DNA from: Desulfobacteraceae bacterium
Lineage (GTDB): Bacteria > Desulfobacterota > Desulfobacteria > Desulfobacterales > Desulfobacteraceae
DNA length: 13,063 nucleotides
Direction of reading: 5' to 3'
Assembly (NCBI GenBank): GCA_024225895.1
Contig: JAAEMC010000230.1
Coordinates: 1-13,063 of the forward strand
Every line of letters starts with the position of its first letter. Within the stretch, counting starts at the first letter, position 1. Made by a program: the position numbers and the translations under genes. Shown here piece by piece: positions 7,093 to 13,063 of this stretch. The notes under the pieces were generated by a model. That model was not told the DNA's origin. It did no database searches and saw only the letters and a list, made by a program, of their open reading frames with translations.

Positions 7093-7641
7093 ATGAAATA
7101 CACACCGCTTGCTATTCCTGATGTATTTTTAATAGAACCTGAAATATTCGGAGACCATCGGGGCTTTTTTATGGAAACTTTCAGGGACAAAGAATTCCAA
7201 AGAAACATCGCCCCGTTTACCTTTGTTCAGGATAACCACAGTAAATCCAACCAAGGGATTTTAAGAGGGCTTCATTATCAGATAAAAAATCCCCAGGGCA
7301 AACTGGCCAGAGTAATTCTTGGAAAAGTCTTTGATGTGGTTGTAGACATTAGAAAATCATCTCCTAATTTTGGCAAATGGCTCGGTATCACGCTATCGTC
7401 TGATAACAAAAAAATGCTTTGGATACCTCCGGGATTCGCCCATGGATTTTATGTTTTAAGCAAAGAAGCGGAATTCATGTATAAATGCACTGATTACTAT
7501 GCACCTGAGTATGAGCGAAGCATTATGTGGAATGATCCGGCCATCGGAATAAAATGGCCAATCATCCAGGGTACAAAGCCAGCTCTATCGCAGAAAGATA
7601 AAGTGGGGCTGCAACTTGAAAATGCAGAGGTATTTCATTGA
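7093..7641 (+). CDS. rfbC: dTDP-4-dehydrorhamnose 3,5-epimerase
   Basis: Cupin-fold enzyme that epimerises dTDP-4-keto-6-deoxyglucose at C3 and C5 (RmlC). The 182-residue length is typical. FGDHRGFFMETF (residues 19-30) and FVQDNHSKSNQGILRGLHYQ (44-63) are family signatures; His61 is the catalytic base and Tyr130 (MYKCTDYY) the likely acid. IPPGFAHGFYVLS at 111-123 completes the pocket. It starts 4 bases after the rfbA stop, and its own stop overlaps the TTG start of rfbD, indicating coupled translation. Confidence 0.96.
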   Translation: MKYTPLAIPDVFLIEPEIFGDHRGFFMETFRDKEFQRNIAPFTFVQDNHSKSNQGILRGLHYQIKNPQGKLARVILGKVFDVVVDIRKSSPNFGKWLGITLSSDNKKMLWIPPGFAHGFYVLSKEAEFMYKCTDYYAPEYERSIMWNDPAIGIKWPIIQGTKPALSQKDKVGLQLENAEVFH

Positions 7642-8501
7642 AAGTTCTTTTACTTGGATCAAACGGGCAGCTTGGATGGGAATTGCAACGGACTTGCCCG
7701 GACAGTGTTTCCCTAACTCTTTACGATTACCCAAAAGTGGATTTCTTGAGCAGCGATAGTATCAGCCAATGTATTCAAACAATCCGACCTGAATTTATCA
7801 TTAATGCAGCCGCGTATACAAATGTTGACAAGGCGGAGCAGGAAAGAGAACTGGCCCAAAAAATAAATCATGAAGCTGTCGTAAAAATTGCAGAGCATTG
7901 CAAGCAACTTAAGATATTCCTTGTCCATATTTCCACAGACTTTATATTCAATGGCAAAAGCCACAGGCCCTATATGCCTGAAGACACCCCGAATCCTATA
8001 TCAGTTTACGGAGAATCGAAACTTCAAGGAGAGCGGGCTGCCCTATCAATCTTGAAGGATCAGACTCTGATTATCAGAACAGCATGGTTATATTCTTCCC
8101 ATGGTAACAATTTTGTAAAGACCATGCTCAAGCTGATGAAAATAAAACCTGAATTAAGTATCATAGATGAACAGGTTGGAACCCCCACATGGGCATATGG
8201 GTTTGCAAAGGCAATATGGAAAGCAATGGATAAAAAGCTTAAGGGGATCTACCACTGGACTGATGCAGGTGTTGCTTCATGGTATGATTTTGCTGTTGCC
8301 ATTCAGGAAGAGAGTATCCGTGAGGGTCTTCTGGACACTCCCATCCCCATTCACCCTATCCCGTCCAGTAAATATCCGGTCCCTGCAAAACGACCCATAT
8401 ATAGCGTTCTAGATAAAACTTCGTTTTGGCATGCATTGCATGAATATCCACCCCATTGGCGCGCACAACTTCAAGCCATGTTAAAGAAGCTTGTCCAATG
8501 A
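7638..8501 (+). CDS. rfbD: dTDP-4-dehydrorhamnose reductase
   Basis: Reduces the epimerised keto-sugar to dTDP-L-rhamnose with NAD(P)H (RmlD), the final step of the pathway. The 287-residue protein has the dinucleotide loop LLGSNGQLGWEL at residues 5-16, NAAAYTNVDKAE at 56-67, STDF at 99-102, and catalytic Tyr124 and Lys128 (VYGESK). The start is a TTG at 7638, overlapping the rfbC stop as TTGA; the family N-terminus MKVLLLG fits this start exactly. The end overlaps the rfbB ATG as ATGA. The gene is intact. Confidence 0.96.
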   Translation: MKVLLLGSNGQLGWELQRTCPDSVSLTLYDYPKVDFLSSDSISQCIQTIRPEFIINAAAYTNVDKAEQERELAQKINHEAVVKIAEHCKQLKIFLVHISTDFIFNGKSHRPYMPEDTPNPISVYGESKLQGERAALSILKDQTLIIRTAWLYSSHGNNFVKTMLKLMKIKPELSIIDEQVGTPTWAYGFAKAIWKAMDKKLKGIYHWTDAGVASWYDFAVAIQEESIREGLLDTPIPIHPIPSSKYPVPAKRPIYSVLDKTSFWHALHEYPPHWRAQLQAMLKKLVQ

Positions 8502-9541
8502 AAAACATATTGGTGACAGGTGGGGCCGGCTTTATCGGCACCAATTTTGTTTACTATTGGCTGAATAAATATCCTGAAGATCATTTGGTGGTGTTAGATG
8601 CGTTGACCTATGCCGGGAAAAGAGAGAACCTTGAAAAAGCTGAAAAAAATCCAAATTTTGAATTTGTTCATGGAAATATTTTGAATCAAACATTAGTTGA
8701 ATCACTGTTTGTCACATATAAAATTGATACACTTGTGCATTTTGCTGCAGAATCCCATGTTGACAAATCCATTAGCGGCCCAGATGAATTCATAAATACG
8801 AATATTCTTGGTACGCACTCCCTTTTAAAAGCTGCAAAGAAAATATGGCTTGATAAAAAAAAGGAACCTCATCGGTTTCACCACATCTCCACTGATGAAG
8901 TTTATGGGTCTTTAAACCCTGCGGATCTGCCATTTAAGGAAACCACACCGTATGCACCAAATTCTCCGTACGCAGCTAGCAAAGCGGCTTCAGACCATCT
9001 GGTAAGATCCTATCATAAAACCTACGGTCTTCAAACAACGGTCAGCAACTGTTCCAACAACTATGGACCGTATCAATACCCGGAAAAACTAATCCCTTTG
9101 ATGATCACAAATATTTTATGTAATCAGCCAATACCCGTGTACGGAGATGGTCAGCAAATTCGTGACTGGCTCTATGTGGATGATCATAACCAGGGAGTGG
9201 ATTTAATCCTTAAAAAAGGGAACCCTGGTGAAACATATAATATCGGTGGAAATAATGAATGGACAAATTTAAATATTGTAAATCTGGTTTGCGATTTAAT
9301 CCATGAAGCATTTTTACAGAATAAAAAATTAGGGGCCCAATTTCCTGAATGCTCTTCTTCAAAGGGTATTCATCCTAATAAATTAATTACCTTTGTTAAA
9401 GACAGATTGGGCCACGACCGCCGGTATGCCATTAACGCTGAAAAAATAACTGCGAAACTTGAATATGCATGCATGGAATCATTTGAAACAGGTATTCAAA
9501 AAACAGTGCAATGGTATCTTTCTTCTAATGATGAGTCATAG
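8498..9541 (+). CDS. rfbB: dTDP-glucose 4,6-dehydratase
   Basis: Converts dTDP-glucose to dTDP-4-keto-6-deoxyglucose (RmlB, second step). The ATG at 8498 overlaps the rfbD TGA (ATGA), giving 347 residues; a longer upstream in-frame reading adds 14 residues with no family counterpart. Visible elements are LVTGGAGFIGTNFV at residues 5-18, DALTYAG at 34-40, AAESHVDKSI at 83-92, catalytic Thr132-Asp133-Glu134 (ISTDEVYG), and Tyr158 with Lys162 (SPYAASK). NNYGPYQYPEKLIP and RDWLYVDDH are also present. It is last in the A-C-D-B order, which differs from the common B-D-A-C order of enteric bacteria. Confidence 0.97.
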   Translation: MKNILVTGGAGFIGTNFVYYWLNKYPEDHLVVLDALTYAGKRENLEKAEKNPNFEFVHGNILNQTLVESLFVTYKIDTLVHFAAESHVDKSISGPDEFINTNILGTHSLLKAAKKIWLDKKKEPHRFHHISTDEVYGSLNPADLPFKETTPYAPNSPYAASKAASDHLVRSYHKTYGLQTTVSNCSNNYGPYQYPEKLIPLMITNILCNQPIPVYGDGQQIRDWLYVDDHNQGVDLILKKGNPGETYNIGGNNEWTNLNIVNLVCDLIHEAFLQNKKLGAQFPECSSSKGIHPNKLITFVKDRLGHDRRYAINAEKITAKLEYACMESFETGIQKTVQWYLSSNDES

Positions 9542-9563
9542 TAAAGAAACTTCATAACCCTTG

Positions 9564-9750
9564 ATGACATACAAATGTTTGTTGCTGCAAAAGTGGTTTA
9601 GAATCAACTCAGATCCTGAACTTGAGAGCCAGATTCACAAACATAGCAAAAAATAATATTGACATCTGGCTCAGACAGACAGCTTACAACATCAGTAAGG
9701 GGTTAAAGATTATAGAGGCAATGAATCAAGAAAAGGTTTTCCAAGGATAG
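9564..9750 (+). mobile_element. decayed IS5-family transposase remnant (N- and C-terminal pieces fused)
   Basis: From 9564 a 30-codon frame contains LLLQKWFRINSDPELESQI, a segment typical of the N-terminal part of IS5-group transposases. From about 9631, in another frame, the sequence reads RFTNIAKNNIDIWLRQTAYN, then ISKGLKIIEA, and stops at 9748-9750, matching the C-terminal end of the same transposase type. The roughly 200-plus residues between them, including the catalytic DDE core, are missing. The two pieces meet near 9631-9636 in different frames, and another frame change near 9576 is suggested by LDDIQMF upstream. This is a dead relic; terminal inverted repeats were not identified. Confidence 0.72.
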
Positions 9751-9971
9751 ATATGTTCAGTTTATGGGATTATATTGAAAATCAATTTTACTCATTCAAA
9801 TCAGTGTTGGAAATTCTTACTCAAATAAAAAAGCAGTAAAAAGGAATGAAATTCAGAACAGAAATTCATCCGATAATGATAATATTTATTTCGAATCAGA
9901 AAAAATTTGAATAACTCAAAGGGCTTAATTCCATTTTAAAAATCCGAATATGTATAAATGATATATATTTT
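9751..9971. other. AT-rich spacer before the second polysaccharide operon
   Basis: No gene, RNA or convincing promoter is recognised. A short open stretch near 9750-9837 (MFSLWDYIENQFYSFK...) has no detectable family or ribosome-binding site. The region is probably degraded sequence next to the transposase relic. A TATAAA at 9953-9958 could be a -10 box for the next operon but lacks a good -35 partner. Confidence 0.4.
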
Positions 9972-9982
9972 AGGAGGTTCAA

Positions 9983-10369
9983 GTGATTCATGAAAAAAAG
10001 TGTATCGTTATGGATATAGATGGGACTATATGTCCTGTAAAAAAACCTGATCAAAGCTACGAAGATATCATACCCTACCCCAAAATTGTTACGAAACTTA
10101 AAGAATATAAAAAAATAGGATTTCATATTATTCTTTATACTGCCAGAAACATGAGAACCCACCAGGGTAACATCGGAAAAATAAATGCGGACACTGCCCA
10201 GTTTACAATAAAATGGCTGAACAAACATAATATCCCGTTCGATGAAATTCACTTTGGCAAACCCTGGCAGGGAAAAGGTGGATTTTATGTAGATGACAAA
10301 ACAATCCGGCCCGATGAATTTTTAAACAAAACCTATGAAGAAATTCAGGAGCTAATATCAAATGAATAA
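9983..10369 (+). CDS. small HAD-family phosphatase (capsule-locus type)
   Basis: A 128-residue HAD hydrolase without a cap domain. Motif I is DIDGT with Asp11 and Asp13, motif II is YTAR (Thr53), motif III is the lysine of FGKPW (Lys93), and motif IV is VDDK (Asp104-Asp105). All catalytic positions are present, so phosphatase activity on a small phosphorylated metabolite is likely. Similar short HAD proteins occur in capsule and lipopolysaccharide loci, for example in Campylobacter. The start is a GTG at 9983 with a strong AGGAGGT (9972-9978) a few bases upstream. The end overlaps the next gene by 8 bases. The substrate cannot be told from sequence. Composition is notably AT-richer than in gmd or fcl. 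Confidence 0.85.
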   Translation: MIHEKKCIVMDIDGTICPVKKPDQSYEDIIPYPKIVTKLKEYKKIGFHIILYTARNMRTHQGNIGKINADTAQFTIKWLNKHNIPFDEIHFGKPWQGKGGFYVDDKTIRPDEFLNKTYEEIQELISNE

Positions 10370-12041
10370 GCTGGTTCTAATTCCAAGCGCCAAACTGATT
10401 CCAGTAGAACTTCAAGGCGATTTTGGCAGTATCCCATCAGCAATGATTCCTTTAGACAGCAAACCAGCTTTACGATATATCCAAAACGACTACAGAAAAT
10501 TCGGCTATGATTTCTTAATTGCCGTCAACGAAAATGCAGAAATGGTTTATAATTACTGTAAAAGTCATCAAACATCTGCCCCAACAACAATTGTGGATGT
10601 TGGAAAAACAGATAGTCTTGGAATGACGATTAGAAAAGCCTTGGAGAATCTAAAAAGATTTCCTGACCATCTCATAATAAACTACGCAGATACATTTGTA
10701 GGTAATGAAATAAAAGAAGAAAATGCCGTTTGTTATGTTAAGCAGGACGATGTCTTCAGGTGGACCACTTTTCAACTGAGTAATCAGAATGAAATAATTA
10801 ATATCAATGAAAAATATATTGATAAAAAAGTAAACAGTAATGGTCTGAATGTATTTGTAGGCGTCTTCGCTTTTAGAGATGTTCCTTTATTTATAGACAA
10901 ACTGGAGCTGGCGTTAAAACAAGAGCGAACAGAACTTGATCCATTTTATGTCGCGCTGATTAGTTATTTCAATCAGATCAAACCATCTCAAAAGACTTTT
11001 TTAGAAGTCAGCCATTGGATGGATTTTGGGCATTTAGATACCTACTATGATACCAAAAAGAAAATTAGTTTAAATGCCAGGTATTTTAATACCATAAAAG
11101 TTGATGATCAAAGGGGAATTATAACCAAAAAAAGTTCTAAATCAAAAAAGCTAATAAATGAAATAAAATGGTATTTAAAATTACCGGTTGGCTTAAACTA
11201 TATTTCACCAAGAATTTTGAGATACAGTTTATCTTTTGATGAGCCTTCTGTTGAAATGGAGTTTTATGGATACCCAGCGCTAAATGACATGTATCTATTT
11301 GGTGACTTTGAAATAAGTGTCTGGAATCAAATAATTGAGGCAATAGGTAATATCAGGGATGATATGATTTCCTACCAGCACCTGCCAGAAGACCAGTCCC
11401 AAATAAAATTGGCAATGCAGGACATGTATGAAGAAAAGACTACGAATCGACTGAAACAGATTGAAACAGACGATAGGTTTTCGTTATTTTTTGCTGATGA
11501 AGTTGAAATAAATAATCGATCTGTTTTTGGAATAAACAAAGTTTTAAATTTGCTCTCCAAAACTATCAAGGAACTTCAATTATATAAAATCCCGGTTTTC
11601 TCAATAATTCACGGAGATTTATGCCTGAGTAATATATTATATAATCGCAGAAACAAAATAGTAAGAGTTATTGATCCACGCGGGGGCTTTGGTACTTATG
11701 ATATTTATGGTGATCCAAGATATGATATTGCGAAATTAAACCACAGTATTGAGGGGGATTATGACTTTTTAGTAAACGGGCTATTTGAATTCAAACTGAC
11801 AGGTAACAGCTTTATTTATAAAGTACAATTACAGCAAAAGCATAAAGAAATAAAAAAATTATTTAAACATTTCTTGATGGAAAAATGGGAAGTTGATTAC
11901 CATCAGATTAAGCTTATTGAAAGCTTGTTGTTCTTGAGCATGGTTCCTTTGCATTCAGACAGATTCAATTCTCAGCTTTGTTTTATTGCAAAAGGTCTTG
12001 AGATCTTCACAGAGGTAGCAAACCATGTTTTATCTGAATAA
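10362..12041 (+). CDS. two-domain protein: diverged nucleotidyltransferase fused to choline-kinase/APH-like kinase
   Basis: A 559-residue protein with two regions. Residues 1 to about 235 follow the sugar/choline nucleotidyltransferase fold (LVLIPSA start, DSKPALRYI, NYADTF with Asp110, HWMDFGHLDTYYDT at 218-231). The usual GxGTR loop is replaced by a sequence lacking it, and the PK before the sugar-binding part reads PSAMIP, so transferase activity is doubtful. Residues about 250-559 form an aminoglycoside/choline-kinase-like domain: a lysine-rich N-lobe segment with NEIKWYLKLP (266-275), the catalytic HGD at 417-419 with Asn424, and the metal Asp438 in VIDPRG, all intact. It overlaps the HAD gene by 8 bases, and the next nucleotidyltransferase follows after 15 bases. 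I infer a kinase that phosphorylates a small alcohol or sugar for later nucleotide activation; the substrate is unknown. Confidence 0.8.
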   Translation: MNKLVLIPSAKLIPVELQGDFGSIPSAMIPLDSKPALRYIQNDYRKFGYDFLIAVNENAEMVYNYCKSHQTSAPTTIVDVGKTDSLGMTIRKALENLKRFPDHLIINYADTFVGNEIKEENAVCYVKQDDVFRWTTFQLSNQNEIININEKYIDKKVNSNGLNVFVGVFAFRDVPLFIDKLELALKQERTELDPFYVALISYFNQIKPSQKTFLEVSHWMDFGHLDTYYDTKKKISLNARYFNTIKVDDQRGIITKKSSKSKKLINEIKWYLKLPVGLNYISPRILRYSLSFDEPSVEMEFYGYPALNDMYLFGDFEISVWNQIIEAIGNIRDDMISYQHLPEDQSQIKLAMQDMYEEKTTNRLKQIETDDRFSLFFADEVEINNRSVFGINKVLNLLSKTIKELQLYKIPVFSIIHGDLCLSNILYNRRNKIVRVIDPRGGFGTYDIYGDPRYDIAKLNHSIEGDYDFLVNGLFEFKLTGNSFIYKVQLQQKHKEIKKLFKHFLMEKWEVDYHQIKLIESLLFLSMVPLHSDRFNSQLCFIAKGLEIFTEVANHVLSE

Positions 12042-12056
12042 TATGGAGAGCAATTA

Positions 12057-12782
12057 ATGAATATAATAATTACCATGGCTGGAAAAGGAACAAGATTTAA
12101 AAATGCAGGATATTTAAAGCCTAAATTTCAGATCGAAGTTTGCGGACAGACTCTATTTTCATGGGCTATGAAAAGCCTGGATAATTTAATACAATCAGGT
12201 TCTTTTGTCTATTTCATTTGTCGAAAAGAAGATGCTGCTTCTGATTTTATTCACACAAAGTGTAAAAAACTGGGAGTAAATGACTATTTTTTACTTGAAC
12301 TTAACCAAACAACCGATGGCCAGGCCACTACAGCTCTTCTTGCAAAAAAAATGATACAAGACAGTTCCATACCAATCGCAATCTACAATATCGATACTTA
12401 TGTGGAGGCTGATTATCTGCGCCCTAAGGATATAAAAGGAGATGGGTGGATACCATGCTTTCCCGGCCCTGGAAGCCATTGGAGTTTCGCTAAAACAAAT
12501 GCAGATGGGAAGGTTGTGAAAGTCAGAGAAAAACAAAGGATCTCAGAACATGCTACTATCGGCCTCTACTGGTTCAGTTCATTTGATTTGTATGAACTAA
12601 ACTATAAAGATTATTATAGAAACTCTGCCAATATTGAAAAGGGTGAAAAGTATATTGCACCAATTTACAATCAACTGATCCGAAACGATCATGATGTATA
12701 TATTCAACAAGTACCCTTAAAGGGTGTACACGGGCTAGGCACACCTGAAGAAGTAAAGATATTTAAAGATCAATTCTCGTAA
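12057..12782 (+). CDS. nucleotidyltransferase (sugar- or small-molecule-phosphate type)
   Basis: A 241-residue GT-A-fold nucleotidyltransferase. The N-terminal loop MAGKGTRF is at residues 7-14 and Lys21/Lys23 (LKPKF) follow. TTDGQATTALLA (85-96) is the base-recognition segment, and the metal aspartate is Asp113 (YNIDTY). VREKQRISEHATIGLYWFSS is the typical substrate-side strand. Catalytic features are intact, unlike in the N-terminal domain of the preceding gene. Length suits the LicC/IspD-like or short capsule nucleotidyltransferases rather than the 290-residue RfbA type. A GGAGAG ribosome-binding site lies before the ATG. It probably activates the phosphorylated product of the neighbouring kinase, likely with CTP, but neither nucleotide nor substrate is shown by the sequence. 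Confidence 0.85.
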   Translation: MNIIITMAGKGTRFKNAGYLKPKFQIEVCGQTLFSWAMKSLDNLIQSGSFVYFICRKEDAASDFIHTKCKKLGVNDYFLLELNQTTDGQATTALLAKKMIQDSSIPIAIYNIDTYVEADYLRPKDIKGDGWIPCFPGPGSHWSFAKTNADGKVVKVREKQRISEHATIGLYWFSSFDLYELNYKDYYRNSANIEKGEKYIAPIYNQLIRNDHDVYIQQVPLKGVHGLGTPEEVKIFKDQFS

Positions 12783-12808
12783 AACGATGAATATAGAGGT
12801 GATAATTT

Positions 12809-13063
12809 ATGTTAAAGAGCTATCTTAAGGAAAAATTTCCTAAGTTAATTGATTATTATAAAATGCTACGTGAAGATCTCCGGTATAAAAATGATATTTG
12901 CCCCCCCTCCCCGGACCTTCCTTTTATTTTTTATGTAGTTGGATCACGGGGGAGTGTTTCAACATTTACCAAATTCTTAAAAAGAAAAAAATATATAAAA
13001 ACCATTGGCTTTGAACCTGATCCAGTTGAAGCAAACAGGTTGCTGCAGGCAGGACAATATGAT
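12809..13063 (+). CDS. probable FkbM-type SAM methyltransferase, N-terminal part (cut by window end)
   Basis: An open frame of 85 codons runs from ATG 12809 to the end of the window, with AGAGGTGAT (12795-12803) as a good ribosome-binding site. Residues 39-72 read FIFYVVGSRGSVSTFTKFLK and then IGFEPDPVEANRL. The glycine-rich GSRGS loop and the acidic GFEPDP strand end resemble motif I and the following acidic loop of FkbM-family methyltransferases, which O-methylate sugars in surface polysaccharides. The N-terminal 38 residues are unassigned. The frame contains a C7-T-C4 run at 12901-12912. It continues the operon of the preceding three genes with a 26-base spacer. The family assignment rests on a short stretch. 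Confidence 0.6.
   Translation, partial: MLKSYLKEKFPKLIDYYKMLREDLRYKNDICPPSPDLPFIFYVVGSRGSVSTFTKFLKRKKYIKTIGFEPDPVEANRLLQAGQYD

Noticed and set aside
9750..9837. Short open frame (MFSLWDYIENQF...) after the transposase relic
   Set aside because: Only about 28 codons, no ribosome-binding site, AT-rich composition that opens frames by chance.
9896..10252. 118-codon minus-strand frame over the HAD gene
   Set aside because: Phenylalanine- and isoleucine-rich shadow; the + strand HAD motifs and strong ribosome-binding site are decisive.
1..13063. CRISPR arrays, tRNA or rRNA genes
   Set aside because: No regularly spaced repeats and no tRNA-like or rRNA-like sequence were seen on either strand.

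Overview
The window looks like a chromosomal segment of a Gram-negative anaerobe, most likely a deltaproteobacterium of the Desulfobacter type. This rests on overall protein style, the moderate base composition of the housekeeping part, and a Gram-negative O-antigen/capsule locus; it is an inference, not a database match. All supported genes lie on the + strand.

Left part (1-3916): a short housekeeping run of pyrR (pyrimidine regulator/uracil phosphoribosyltransferase), moaB (molybdopterin biosynthesis) and a small unknown acidic protein. A gap with operator-like palindromes follows, then an MntA-type nucleotidyltransferase with no HepT partner. It overlaps by one base an AlbA_2 (Schlafen-type) gene that has lost its middle. 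A 28-bp-arm inverted repeat sits directly after that remnant, followed by a beta-CASP metallo-beta-lactamase-fold RNase-like protein.

Middle part (4057-9541): nucleotide-sugar synthesis for surface polysaccharide. gmd and fcl convert GDP-mannose to GDP-L-fucose. After a spacer with a hairpin and a promoter carrying a palindrome between its -35 and -10 boxes, the genes rfbA-rfbC-rfbD-rfbB form a tight operon making dTDP-L-rhamnose. The last two junctions are TTGA and ATGA stop/start overlaps.

Right part (9542-13063): base composition becomes clearly AT-rich. A decayed IS5-family transposase, with N- and C-terminal pieces joined and frameshifted, marks the boundary. A second compact operon then begins: a small HAD phosphatase, a two-domain protein (diverged nucleotidyltransferase plus choline-kinase/APH-like kinase), a second canonical nucleotidyltransferase, and the first 85 codons of a probable FkbM-type methyltransferase cut by the window end. 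Phosphatase, kinase and nucleotidyltransferase together suggest a pathway that activates a small phosphorylated group with a nucleotide for decorating a capsule or O-antigen. The substrate cannot be read from sequence, and this module is the best candidate for undescribed biology here.
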